DNA from: Acanthosepion lycidas
Taxonomy: Eukaryota; Mollusca; Cephalopoda; Sepiida; Sepiidae
Direction of reading: 5' to 3'
NCBI GenBank assembly: GCA_963932145.1
Contig: OZ010579.1
Coordinates: forward strand, 135,905,127-135,969,126
DNA length: 64,000 bases
A model generated the notes under the pieces. That model searched no databases and had not been told where the DNA came from. It saw only the letters and a program-made list of their open reading frames with translations. Positions 11,740 through 25,046 of the stretch are shown here, piece by piece. How positions within the stretch are numbered: the first letter of the stretch is position 1; each line of letters starts with the position of its first letter. Both the position numbers and the translations under genes were made by a program.

Positions 11740-14258
11740 CCGTTTGAAGCTTCAACTTTGGGTTCCCAGTTCACGTTATTTGGGTATCGAAAAAAAAAGT
11801 CGATTAAGATTTGTCATTTTTGGTAGTGATTTTATTAGCCTATTAGATGCACAATGAGTTGGAGAATCAGATAAACCCCACTTCCGGTAGTCTAGCTGCA
11901 AGAGAAATGCCTTAAATTGCCGTTTGAAGCTTCAACTTTGGGTTCCCAGTTCACGTTATTTGGGTATCGAAAAAAAAAGTCGATTAAGATTTGTCATTTT
12001 TGGTAGTGATTTTATTAGCCTATTAGATGCACAATGAGTTGGAGAATCTGATAAACCGCACTTCCGGTAGTCTAGCTGCAAGAGAAATGCCTTAAATTGC
12101 CGTTTGAAGCTTCAACTTTGGGTTCCCAGTTCACGTTATTTGGGTATCGAAAAAAAGAAGTCGATTAAGATTTGTCATTTTTGGTAGTGATTTTATTAGC
12201 CTATTAGATGCACAATGAGTTGGAGAAACAGATGAACCCCACTTCCGGTAGTCTAGCTGCAAAGAAATGCCTTAAATTGCCGTTTGAAGCTTCAACTTTG
12301 GGTTCCAAGTTCACGTTATTTGGGTATCGAAAAAAAACGTCGATTAAGATTTGTCATTTTTGGTAGTGATTTTATTAGCCTATTAGATGCACAATGAGTT
12401 GGAGAATCAGATAAACCCCACTTACGGTAGTCTAGCTGCAAGAGAAATGCCTTAAATTGCCGTTTGAAGCTTCAACTTTGGGTTCCCAGTTCACGTTATT
12501 TGGGTATCGAAAAAAAACGTCGATTAAGATTTGTCATTTTTGGTAGTGATTTTATTAGCCTATTAGATGCACAATGAGTTGGAGAATCAGATAAACCCCA
12601 CTTACGGTAGTCTAGCTGCAAGAGAAATGCCTTAAATTGCCGTTTGAAGCTTCAACTTTGGGTTCCCAGTTCACGTTATTTGGGTATCGAAAAAAAACGT
12701 CGATTAAGATTTGTCATTTTTGGTAGTGATTTTATTAGCCTATTAGATGCACAATGAGTTGGAGAAACAGATAAACCCCACTTCCGGTAGTCTAGCTGCA
12801 AGAGAAATGCCTTAAATTGCCGTTTGAAGCTTCAACTTTGGCTTCCCAGTTCACGTTATTTGGGTATCGAAAAAAAAATTCGATTAAGATTTGTCATTTT
12901 TGGTAGTGATTTTATTAGCCTATTAGGTGCACAATGAGTTGGAGAATCTGATAAACCCCACTTCCGGTAGTCTAGCTGCAAGAGAAATGCATTAAATTGC
13001 CGTTTGAAGCTTCAACTTTGGGTTCCCAGTTCACGTTATTTGGGTATCGAAAAAAAAAGTCGATTAAGATTTGTCATTTTTGGTAGTGATTTTATTAGCC
13101 TATTAGATGCACAATGAGTTGGAGAATCAGATAAACCCCACTTCCGGTAGTCTAGCTGCAAGAGAAATGCCTTAAATTGCCGTTTGAAGCTTCAACTTTG
13201 GGTTCCCAGTTCACGTTATTTGGGTATCGTAAAAAAAAGTCGATTAAGATTTGTCATTTTTGGTAGTGATTTTATTAGCCTATTAGATGCACAAAGAGTT
13301 GGAGAATCAGATAAACCCCACTTCCGGTAGTCTAGCTGCAAGAGAAATGCCTTAAATTGCCGTTTGAAGCTTCAACTTTGGGTTCCCAGTTCACTTTATT
13401 TGGGTATCGAAAAAAAAGTCGATTAAGATTTGTAATTTTTCGTAGTGATTTTATTAGCCTATTAGATGCACAATGAGTTGGAGAATCTGATAAACCCCAC
13501 ATCCGGTAGTCTAGCTGCAAGAGAAATGCCTTAAATTGCCGTTTGAAGCTTCAACTTTGGGTTCCCAGTTCACGTTATTTGGGTATCGTAAAAAAAAGTC
13601 GATTAAGATTTGTCATTTTTGGTAGTGATTTTATTAGCCTATTAGATGCACAATGAGTTGGAGAATCTGATAAACCCCACTTCCGGTAGTCTATCTGCAA
13701 GAGAAATGCCTTAAATTGCCGTTTGAAGCTTCAACTTTGGGTTCCCAGTTCACGTTATTTGGGTATCGTAAAAAAAAGTCGATTAAGATTTGTCATTTTT
13801 GGTAGTGATTTTATTAGCCTATTAGATGCACAATGAGTTGGAGAATCTGATAAACCCCACTTCCGGTAGTCTAGCTGCAAGAGAAATGCCTTAAATTGCC
13901 GTTTGAAGCTTCAACTTTGGGTTCCCAGTTCACGTTATTTGGGTATCGAAAAAAAAAGTCGATTAAGATTTGTCATTTTTGGTAGTGATTTTATTAGCCT
14001 ATTAGATGCACAATGAGTTGGAGAATCTGATAAACCCCACTTCCGGCAGTCTAGCTGCAAGAGAAATGCCTTAAATTGCCGTTTGAAGCTTCAACTATGG
14101 GTTCCCAGTTCACGTTATTTGGGTATCGAAAAAAAAAGTCGATTAAGATTTGTCATTTTTGGTAGTGATTTTATTAGCCTATTAGATGCACAATGAGTTG
14201 GAGAATCAGATAAACCCCACTTCCGGTAGTCTAGCTGCAAGGGAAATGCCTTAAATTG
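11740..14258. repeat. B1 monomers without an obvious higher-order unit
   Basis: There are fourteen consecutive B1 monomers (2519 bp) with mostly private changes, such as AAAAAACGTCG in three successive monomers (12301-12720), CTTACGG twice, and GATTTGTAATTTTTCG near 13430. The three AACGTCG monomers look like a small local amplification. I could not find a longer repeated unit here. Confidence 0.7.
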
Positions 14259-17200
14259 CCGTTTGAAGCTTCAACTTTGGGTTCCCAGTTCACGTTATTT
14301 GGGTATCGTAAAAAAAAGTCGATTAAGATTTGTCATTTTTGGTAGTCATTTTATTAGCCTATTAGAGGCACAATGAGTTGGAGAATCTGATAAACCCCAC
14401 TTCCGGTAGTCTAGCTGCAAGAGAAATGCCTTAAATTGCCGTTTGAAGCTTCAACTTTGGGTTCCCAGTTCACGTTATTTGGATATCGAAAAAAAAAGTC
14501 GATTAAGATTTGTCATTTTTGGTAGTGATTTTATTAGCCTATTAGATGCACAATGAGTTGGAGAATCAGATAAACCCCACTACCGGTAGTCTAGCTGCAA
14601 GTGAAATGCCTTAAATTGCCGTTTGAAGCTTCTACTTTGGGTTCCCAGTTCACGTTATTTGGGTATCGTAAAAAAAAGTCGATTAAGATTTGTCATTTTT
14701 GGTAGTGATTTTATTAGCCTATTAGATGCACAATGGAGAATCTGATAAACCCCACTTCCGGTAGTCTAGCTGCAAGAGAAATGCCTTAAATTGCCGTTTG
14801 AAGCTTCAACTTTGGGTTCCCAGTTCACGTTATTTGGGTATCGTAAAAAAAAGTCGATTAAGATTTGTCATTTTTGGTAGTGATTTTATTAGCCTATTAG
14901 ATGCACAATGAGTTGGAGAATCTGATAAACCCCACTTCCGGTAGTCTAGCTGCAAGAGAAATGCCTTAAATTGCCGTTTGAAGCTTCAACTTTGGGTTCC
15001 CAGTTCACGTTATTTGGGTATCGTAAAAAAAAAGTCGATTAAGATTTGTCATTTTTGGTAGTGATTTTATTAGCCTATTAGATGCACAATGAGTTGGAGA
15101 ATCTGATAAACCCCACTTCCGGTAGTCTAGCTGCAAGAGAAATGCCTTAAATTGCCGTTTGAAGCTTCAAATTTGGGTTCCCAGTTCACGTTATTTGGGT
15201 ATCGAAAAAAAAAGTCGATTAAGATTTGTCATTTTTGGTAGTGATTTTATTAGCCTATTAGATGCACAATGAGTTGGAGAATCTGATAAACCCCACTTCC
15301 GGTAGTCTAGCTGCAAGTGAAATGCCTTAAATTGCCGTTTGAAGCTTCAACTTTGGGTTCCCAGTTCACGTTATTTGGGTATCGAAAAAAAAAGTCGATT
15401 AAGATTTGTCATTTTTGGTAGTGATTTTATTAGCCTATTAGATGCACAATGAGTTGGAGAATCTGATAAATCCCACTTCCGGTAGCCTAGCTGCAAGAGA
15501 AATGCCTTAAATTGCCGTTTGAAGCTTCAACTTTGGGGTCCCAGTTCACGTTATTTGGGTATCGTAAAAAAAAGTCGATTAAGATTTGTCATTTTTGGTA
15601 GTGATTTTATTAGCCTATTAGATGCACAATGAGTTGGAGAATCTGATAAACCCCACTTCCGGTAGTCTAGCTGCAAGAGTAATGCCTTAATTTGCCGTTT
15701 GAAGCTTCAACTTTGGGTTCCCAGTTCAAGTTATTTGGGTATCGAAAAAAAAAGTCGATTAAGATTTGTCATTTTTGGTAGTGATTTTATTAGCCTATTA
15801 GATGCACAATGAGTTGGAGAATCTGATAAACCCCACTTCCGGTAGTCTAGCTGCAAGAGAAATGCCTTAAATTGCCGTTTGAAGCTTCAACTTTGGGTTC
15901 CCAGTTCACGTTATTTGGGTATCGTAAAAAAAAGTCGATTAAGATTTGTCATTTTTGGTAGTGATTTTATTAGCCTATTAGATGCACAATGAGTTGGAGA
16001 ATCTGATAAACCCCACTTCCGGTAGTCTCGCTGCAAGTGAAATGCCTTAAATTGCCGTTTGAAGCTTCAACTTTGGGTTCCCAGTTCACGTTATTTGGGT
16101 ATCGAAAAAAAAAGTCGATTAAGATTTGTCATTTTTGGTAGTGATTTTATTAGCCTATTAGATGCACAATGAGTTGGAGAATCTGATAAACCCCACTTCC
16201 GGTAGTCTAGCTGCAAGAGAAATGCCTTAAATTGCCGTTTGAAGCTTCAACTTTGGGTTCCCAGTTCACGTTATTTGGGTATCGTAAAAAAAAGTCGATT
16301 AAGATTTGTCATTTTTGGTAGTCATTTTATTAGCCTATTAGAGGCACAATGAGTTGGAGAATCTGATAAACCCCACTTCCGGTAGTCTAGCTGCAAGAGA
16401 AATGCCTTAAATTGCCGTTTGAAGCTTCAACTTTGGGTTCCCAGTTCACGTTATTTGGATATCGAAAAAAAAAGTCGATTAAGATTTGTCATTTTTGGTA
16501 GTGATTTTATTAGCCTATTAGATGCACAATGAGTTGGAGAATCAGATAAACCCCACTACCGGTAGTCTAGCTGCAAGTGAAATGCCTTAAATTGCCGTTT
16601 GAAGCTTCTACTTTGGGTTCCCAGTTCACGTTATTTGGGTATCGTAAAAAAAAGTCGATTAAGATTTGTCATTTTTGGTAGTGATTTTATTAGCCTATTA
16701 GATGCACAATGGAGAATCTGATAAACCCCACTTCCGGTAGTCTAGCTGCAAGAGAAATGCCTTAAATTGCCGTTTGAAGCTTCAACTTTGGGTTCCCAGT
16801 TCACGTTATTTGGGTATCGTAAAAAAAAGTCGATTAAGATTTGTCATTTTTGGTAGTGATTTTATTAGCCTATTAGATGCACAATGAGTTGGAGAATCTG
16901 ATAAACCCCACTTCCGGTAGTCTAGCTGCAAGAGAAATGCCTTAAATTGCCGTTTGAAGCTTCAACTTTGGGTTCCCAGTTCACGTTATTTGGGTATCGT
17001 AAAAAAAAAGTCGATTAAGATTTGTCATTTTTGGTAGTGATTTTATTAGCCTATTAGATGCACAATGAGTTGGAGAATCTGATAAACCCCACTTCCGGTA
17101 GTCTAGCTGCAAGAGAAATGCCTTAAATTGCCGTTTGAAGCTTCAAATTTGGGTTCCCAGTTCACGTTATTTGGGTATCGAAAAAAAAAGTCGATTAAGA

Positions 17201-20200
17201 TTTGTCATTTTTGGTAGTGATTTTATTAGCCTATTAGATGCACAATGAGTTGGAGAATCTGATAAACCCCACTTCCGGTAGTCTAGCTGCAAGTGAAATG
17301 CCTTAAATTGCCGTTTGAAGCTTCAACTTTGGGTTCCCAGTTCACGTTATTTGGGTATCGAAAAAAAAAGTCGATTAAGATTTGTCATTTTTGGTAGTGA
17401 TTTTATTAGCCTATTAGATGCACAATGAGTTGGAGAATCTGATAAACCCCACTTCCGGTAGCCTAGCTGCAAGAGAAATGCCTTAAATTGCCGTTTGAAG
17501 CTTCAACTTTGGGGTCCCAGTTCACGTTATTTGGGTATCGTAAAAAAAAGTCGATTAAGATTTGTCATTTTTGGTAGTGATTTTATTAGCCTATTAGATG
17601 CACAATGAGTTGGAGAATCTGATAAACCCCACTTCCGGTAGTCTAGCTGCAAGAGTAATGCCTTAATTTGCCGTTTGAAGCTTCAACTTTGGGTTCCCAG
17701 TTCAAGTTATTTGGGTATCGAAAAAAAAAGTCGATTAAGATTTGTCATTTTTGGTAGTGATTTTATTAGCCTATTAGATGCACAATGAGTTGGAGAATCT
17801 GATAAACCCCACTTCCGGTAGTCTAGCTGCAAGAGAAATGCCTTAAATTGCCGTTTGAAGCTTCAACTTTGGGTTCCCAGTTCACGTTATTTGGGTATCG
17901 TAAAAAAAAGTCGATTAAGATTTGTCATTTTTGGTAGTGATTTTATTAGCCTATTAGATGCACAATGAGTTGGAGAATCTGATAAACCCCACTTCCGGTA
18001 GTCTCGCTGCAAGTGAAATGCCTTAAATTGCCGTTTGAAGCTTCAACTTTGGGTTCCCAGTTCACGTTATTTGGGTATCGAAAAAAAAAGTCGATTAAGA
18101 TTTGTCATTTTTGGTAGTGATTTTATTAGCCTATTAGATGCACAATGAGTTGGAGAATCTGATAAACCCCACTTCCGGTAGTCTAGCTGCAAGAGAAATG
18201 CCTTAAATTGCCGTTTGAAGCTTCAACTTTGGGTTCCCAGTTCACGTTATTTGGGTATCGAAAAAAAAAGTCGATTAAGATTTGTCATTTTTGGTAGTGG
18301 TTTTATTAGCCTATTAGATGCACAATGAGTTGGAGAATCAGATAAACCCCACTTCCGGTAGTCTAGCTGTAAGAGAAATGCCTTAAATTGCCGTTTGAAG
18401 CTTCAACTTTGGGTTCCCAGTTCACGTTATTTGGGTATCGTAAAAAAAAGTCGATTAAGATTTGTCATTTTTGGTAGTGATTTTATTAGCCTATTAGATG
18501 CACAATGAGTTGGAGAATCTGATAAACCCCACTTCCGGTAGTCTCGCTGCAAGTGAAATGCCTTAAATTGCCGTTTGAAGCTTCAACTTTGGGTTCCCAG
18601 TTCACGTTATTTGGGTATCGAAAAAAAAAGTCGATTAAGATTTGTCATTTTTGGTAGTGATTTTATTAGCCTATTAGATGCACAATGAGTTGGAGAATCT
18701 GATAAACCCCACTTCCGGTAGTCTAGCTGCAAGTGAAATGCCTTAAATTGCCGTTTGAAGCTTCAACTTTGGGTTCCCAGTTCACGTTATTTGGGTATCG
18801 AAAAAAAAAGTCGATTAAGATTTGTCATTTTTGGTAGTGATTTTATTAGCCTATTAGATGCACAATGAGTTGGAGAATCTGATAAACCCCACTTCCGGTA
18901 GCCTAGCTGCAAGAGAAATGCCTTAAATTGCCGTTTGAAGCTTCAACTTTGGGGTCCCAGTTCACGTTATTTGGGTATCGTAAAAAAAAGTCGATTAAGA
19001 TTTGTCATTTTTGGTAGTGATTTTATTAGCCTATTAGATGCACAATGAGTTGGAGAATCTGATAAACCCCACTTCCGGTAGTCTAGCTGCAAGAGTAATG
19101 CCTTAATTTGCCGTTTGAAGCTTCAACTTTGGGTTCCCAGTTCAAGTTATTTGGGTATCGAAAAAAAAAGTCGATTAAGATTTGTCATTTTTGGTAGTGA
19201 TTTTATTAGCCTATTAGATGCACAATGAGTTGGAGAATCTGATAAACCCCACTTCCGGTAGTCTAGCTGCAAGAGAAATGCCTTAAATTGCCGTTTGAAG
19301 CTTCAACTTTGGGTTCCCAGTTCACGTTATTTGGGTATCGTAAAAAAAAGTCGATTAAGATTTGTCATTTTTGGTAGTGATTTTATTAGCCTATTAGATG
19401 CACAATGAGTTGGAGAATCTGATAAACCCCACTTCCGGTAGTCTCGCTGCAAGTGAAATGCCTTAAATTGCCGTTTGAAGCTTCAACTTTGGGTTCCCAG
19501 TTCACGTTATTTGGGTATCGAAAAAAAAAGTCGATTAAGATTTGTCATTTTTGGTAGTGATTTTATTAGCCTATTAGATGCACAATGAGTTGGAGAATCT
19601 GATAAACCCCACTTCCGGTAGTCTAGCTGCAAGAGAAATGCCTTAAATTGCCGTTTGAAGCTTCAACTTTGGGTTCCCAGTTCACGTTATTTGGGTATCG
19701 TAAAAAAAAGTCGATTAAGATTTGTCATTTTTGGTAGTCATTTTATTAGCCTATTAGAGGCACAATGAGTTGGAGAATCTGATAAACCCCACTTCCGGTA
19801 GTCTAGCTGCAAGAGAAATGCCTTAAATTGCCGTTTGAAGCTTCAACTTTGGGTTCCCAGTTCACGTTATTTGGATATCGAAAAAAAAAGTCGATTAAGA
19901 TTTGTCATTTTTGGTAGTGATTTTATTAGCCTATTATATGCACAATGAGTTGGAGAATCAGATAAACCCCACTACCGGTAGTCTAGCTGCAAGTGAAATG
20001 CCTTAAATTGCCGTTTGAAGCTTCTACTTTGGGTTCCCAGTTCACGTTATTTGGGTATCGTAAAAAAAAGTCGATTAAGATTTGTCATTTTTGGTAGTGA
20101 TTTTATTAGCCTATTAGATGCACAATGGAGAATCTGATAAACCCCACTTCCGGTAGTCTAGCTGCAAGAGAAATGCCTTAAATTGCCGTTTGAAGCTTCA

Positions 20201-21626
20201 ACTTTGGGTTCCCAGTTCACGTTATTTGGGTATCGTAAAAAAAAGTCGATTAAGATTTGTCATTTTTGGTAGTGATTTTATTAGCCTATTAGATGCACAA
20301 TGAGTTGGAGAATCTGATAAACCCCACTTCCGGTAGTCTAGCTGCAAGAGAAATGCCTTAAATTGCCGTTTGAAGCTTCAACTTTGGGTTCCCAGTTCAC
20401 GTTATTTGGGTATCGTAAAAAAAAAGTCGATTAAGATTTGTCATTTTTGGTAGTGATTTTATTAGCCTATTAGATGCACAATGAGTTGGAGAATCTGATA
20501 AACCCCACTTCCGGTAGTCTAGCTGCAAGAGAAATGCCTTAAATTGCCGTTTGAAGCTTCAAATTTGGGTTCCCAGTTCACGTTATTTGGGTATCGAAAA
20601 AAAAAGTCGATTAAGATTTGTCATTTTTGGTAGTGATTTTATTAGCCTATTAGATGCACAATGAGTTGGAGAATCTGATAAACCCCACTTCCGGTAGTCT
20701 AGCTGCAAGTGAAATGCCTTAAATTGCCGTTTGAAGCTTCAACTTTGGGTTCCCAGTTCACGTTATTTGGGTATCGAAAAAAAAAGTCGATTAAGATTTG
20801 TCATTTTTGGTAGTGATTTTATTAGCCTATTAGATGCACAATGAGTTGGAGAATCTGATAAACCCCACTTCCGGTAGCCTAGCTGCAAGAGAAATGCCTT
20901 AAATTGCCGTTTGAAGCTTCAACTTTGGGGTCCCAGTTCACGTTATTTGGGTATCGTAAAAAAAAGTCGATTAAGATTTGTCATTTTTGGTAGTGATTTT
21001 ATTAGCCTATTAGATGCACAATGAGTTGGAGAATCTGATAAACCCCACTTCCGGTAGTCTAGCTGCAAGAGTAATGCCTTAATTTGCCGTTTGAAGCTTC
21101 AACTTTGGGTTCCCAGTTCAAGTTATTTGGGTATCGAAAAAAAAAGTCGATTAAGATTTGTCATTTTTGGTAGTGATTTTATTAGCCTATTAGATGCACA
21201 ATGAGTTGGAGAATCTGATAAACCCCACTTCCGGTAGTCTAGCTGCAAGAGAAATGCCTTAAATTGCCGTTTGAAGCTTCAACTTTGGGTTCCCAGTTCA
21301 CGTTATTTGGGTATCGTAAAAAAAAGTCGATTAAGATTTGTCATTTTTGGTAGTGATTTTATTAGCCTATTAGATGCACAATGAGTTGGAGAATCTGATA
21401 AACCCCACTTCCGGTAGTCTCGCTGCAAGTGAAATGCCTTAAATTGCCGTTTGAAGCTTCAACTTTGGGTTCCCAGTTCACGTTATTTGGGTATCGAAAA
21501 AAAAAGTCGATTAAGATTTGTCATTTTTGGTAGTGATTTTATTAGCCTATTAGATGCACAATGAGTTGGAGAATCTGATAAACCCCACTTCCGGTAGTCT
21601 AGCTGCAAGAGAAATGCCTTAAATTG
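14259..21626. repeat. Higher-order repeat B1-11: 11-mer of 1976 bp, three full copies plus a partial
   Basis: Full copies lie at 14259-16234, 16235-18210 and 19651-21626; 18211-19650 holds eight related monomers (mostly the second half of the unit). Marks in order are: GTCATTTTATT with GAGGCAC; GGATATCG with ACTACCGG; CTTCTACTTT with the 5-bp deletion CAATGGAG; two GTATCGTAAA monomers, one with an extra A; CAAATTTGGG; a GCCTAG monomer; GGGGTCCC with AGAGTAATGCC; TTCAAGTT; GTCTCGCTGCAAGTG; a near-consensus monomer. The unit length 1976 equals 11 x 180, minus 5 for the deletion, plus 1 for the extra A. Differences between copies are few, for example ATTATATGC near 19940. Confidence 0.9.
14609..20193. 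repeat. Three 175-bp monomers sharing a 5-bp deletion
   Basis: CAATGAGTTGGAG is shortened to CAATGGAG at about 14731, 16707 and 20123. The spacing (1976 and 3416 bp) equals one and about 1.7 units of the enclosing 11-mer, so this is one ancestral deletion copied with the unit. The span given covers all three monomers and the intact sequence between them. Confidence 0.88.
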
Positions 21627-22166
21627 CCGTTTGAAGCTTCAACTTTGGGTTCCCAGTTCACGTTATTTGGGTATCGAAAAAAAAAGTCGATTAAGATTTG
21701 TCATTTTTGGTAGTGGTTTTATTAGCCTATTAGATGCACAATGAGTTGGAGAATCAGATAAACCCCACTTCCGGTAGTCTAGCTGTAAGAGAAATGCCTT
21801 AAATTGCCGTTTGAAGCTTCAACTTTGGGTTCCCAGTTCCCGTTATTTGGGTATCGTAAAAAAAAGTCGATTAAGATTTGTCATTTTTGGTAGTGATTTT
21901 ATTAGCCTATTAGATGCACAATGAGTTGGAGAATCTGATAAACCCCACTTCCGGTAGTCTCGCTGCAAGTGAAATGCCTTAAATTGCCGTTTGAAGCTTC
22001 AACTTTGGGTTCCCAGTTCACGTTATTTGGGTATCGAAAAAAAAAGTCGATTAAGATTTGTCATTTTTGGTAGTGATTTTATTAGCCTATTAGATGCACA
22101 ATGAGTTGGAGAATCTGATAAACCCCACTTCCGGTAGTCTAGCTGCAAGAGAAATGCCTTAAATTG

Positions 22167-25046
22167 CCGTTTGAAGCTTCAACTTTGGGTTCCCAGTTCA
22201 CGTTATTTGGGTATCGAAAAAAAAAGTCGATTAAGATTTGTCATTTTTGGTAGTGGTTTTATTACCCTATTAGATGCACAATGAGTTGGAGAATCAGATA
22301 AACCCCACTTCCGGTAGTCTAGCTGTAAGAGAAATGCCTTAAATTGCCGTTTGAAGCTTCAACTTTGGGTTCCCAGTTCACGTTATTTGGATATCGTAAA
22401 AAAAAGTCGATTAAGATTTGTCATTTTTGGTAGTGATTTTATTAGCCTATTAGATGCACAATGAGTTGGAGAATCAGATAAACCCCACTTCCGGTAGTCT
22501 AGCTGCAAGAGAAATGCCTTAAATTGCCGTTTGAATCTTCAACTTTGGGATCCCAGTTCACGTTATTTGGGTATGGAAAAAAAAAGTCGATTAAGATTTG
22601 TCATTTTCGGTAGTGATTTTATTAGCCTATTAGATGCACAATGAGTTGGAGAATCAGATAAACCCCACTTCCGGTGGTCTAGCTGCAAGAGAAATGCCTT
22701 AAATTGCCGTTTGAAGCTTCAACTTTGGGTTCCCAGTTCACGTTATTTGGGTATCGAAAAAAAAAGTCGATTAAGATTTGTCATTTTTGGTAGTGATTTT
22801 ATTAGCCTATTAGATGCACAATGAGTTGGAGAATCTGATAAACCGCACTTCCGTTAGTCTAGCTGCAAGAGAAATGCCTTAAATTGCCGTTTGAAGCTTC
22901 AACTTTGGGTTCCCAGTTCACGTTATTTGGGTATCGAATAAAAAAGTCGATTAAGATTTGTCATTTTTGGTAGTGATTTTATTAGCCTATTAGATGCACA
23001 ATGAGTTGGAGAATCAGATAAACCCCACTTCCGGTAGTCTAGCTGCAAGAGAAATGCCTTAAATTGCCGTTTGAAGCTTCAACTTTGGGATCCCAGTTCA
23101 CGTTATTTGGGTATGGAAAAAAAAAGTCGATTAAGATTTGTCATTTTCGGTAGTGATTTTATTAGCCTATTAGATGCACAATGAGTTGGAGAATCAGATA
23201 AACCCCACTTCCGGTAGTCTAGCTGCAAGAGAAATGCCTTAAATTGCCGTTTGAATCTTCAACTTTGGGTTCCCAGTTCCCGTTATTTGGGTATCGAAAA
23301 AAAAAGTCGATTAAGATTTGTCATTTTTGGTAGTGATTTTATTAGCCTATTAGATGCACAATGAGTTGGAGAATCTGATAAACCCCACTTCCGGTAGTCT
23401 CGCTGCAAGTGAAATGCCTTAAATTGCCGTTTGAAGCTTCAACTTTGGGTTCCCAGTTCACGTTATTTGGGTATCGAAAAAAAAAGTCGATTAAGATTTG
23501 TCATTTTTGGTAGTGATTTTATTAGCCTATTAGATGCACAATGAGTTGGAGAATCTGATAAACCCCACTTCCGGTAGTCTAGCTGCAAGAGAAATGCCTT
23601 AAATTGCCGTTTGAAGCTTCAACTTTGGGTTCCCAGTTCACGTTATTTGGGTATCGAAAAAAAAAGTCGATTAAGATTTGTCATTTTTGGTAGTGGTTTT
23701 ATTACCCTATTAGATGCACAATGAGTTGGAGAATCAGATAAACCCCACTTCCGGTAGTCTAGCTGTAAGAGAAATGCCTTAAATTGCCGTTTGAAGCTTC
23801 AACTTTGGGTTCCCAGTTCACGTTATTTGGATATCGTAAAAAAAAGTCGATTAAGATTTGTCATTTTTGGTAGTGATTTTATTAGCCTATTAGATGCACA
23901 ATGAGTTGGAGAATCAGATAAACCCCACTTCCGGTAGTCTAGCTGCAAGAGAAATGCCTTAAATTGCCGTTTGAATCTTCAACTTTGGGATCCCAGTTCA
24001 CGTTATTTGGGTATGGAAAAAAAAAGTCGATTAAGATTTGTCATTTTCGGTAGTGATTTTATTAGCCTATTAGATGCACAATGAGTTGGAGAATCAGATA
24101 AACCCCACTTCCGGTGGTCTAGCTGCAAGAGAAATGCCTTAAATTGCCGTTTGAAGCTTCAACTTTGGGTTCCCAGTTCACGTTATTTGGGTATCGAAAA
24201 AAAAAGTCGATTAAGATTTGTCATTTTTGGTAGTGATTTTATTAGCCTATTAGATGCACAATGAGTTGGAGAATCTGATAAACCGCACTTCCGTTAGTCT
24301 AGCTGCAAGAGAAATGCCTTAAATTGCCGTTTGAAGCTTCAACTTTGGGTTCCCAGTTCACGTTATTTGGGTATCGAATAAAAAAGTCGATTAAGATTTG
24401 TCATTTTTGGTAGTGATTTTATTAGCCTATTAGATGCACAATGAGTTGGAGAATCAGATAAACCCCACTTCCGGTAGTCTAGCTGCAAGAGAAATGCCTT
24501 AAATTGCCGTTTGAAGCTTCAACTTTGGGATCCCAGTTCACGTTATTTGGGTATGGAAAAAAAAAGTCGATTAAGATTTGTCATTTTCGGTAGTGATTTT
24601 ATTAGCCTATTAGATGCACAATGAGTTGGAGAATCAGATAAACCCCACTTCCGGTAGTCTAGCTGCAAGAGAAATGCCTTAAATTGCCGTTTGAATCTTC
24701 AACTTTGGGTTCCCAGTTCACGTTATTTGGGTATCGAAAAAAAAAGTCGATTAAGATTTGTCATTTTTGGTAGTGATTTTATTAGCCTATTAGATGCACA
24801 ATGAGTTGGAGAATCTGATAAACCCCACTTCCGTTAGTCTAGCTGCAAGAGAAATGCCTTAAATTGCCGTTTGAAGCTTCAACTTTGGGTTCCCAGTTCA
24901 CGTTATTTGGGTATCGAAAAAAAAAGTCGATTAAGATTTGTCATTTTTGGTAGTGATTTTATTAGCCTATTAGATGCACAATGAGTTGGAGAATCAGATA
25001 AACCCCACTTCCGGTAGTCTAGCTGCAAGAGAAATGCCTTAAATTG
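22167..25046. repeat. Higher-order repeat B1-8: two 8-mer copies of 1440 bp
   Basis: Copies run 22167-23606 and 23607-25046. Marks in order are: GTGGTTTTATTACCC with CTGTAAG; GGATATCGTAAA; GAATCTTC with GGGATCCC, TATGGAAAA and ATTTTCGG; GGTGGTCTAG; AACCGCACTTCCGTTAG; GAATAAAAAAG; a second GGGATCCC/TATGG monomer; a GAATCTTC monomer. The last two monomers differ between copies (GTCTCGCTGCAAGTG versus CCGTTAGTC). The GAATCTTC change destroys the HindIII palindrome. Confidence 0.85.

Noticed and set aside
1530-13520. Minus-strand open reading frames of 61-82 codons recurring at 1530, 2069, 3865, 4284, 5717, 6614, 7330, 8227, 9609 and 13332
   Set aside because: They are the satellite read in one frame. 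The monomer is 180 bp, a multiple of three, so any frame that is open stays open across units until a fixed stop. Their spacing equals the higher-order units, and they have no domain, signal or codon pattern of a gene.
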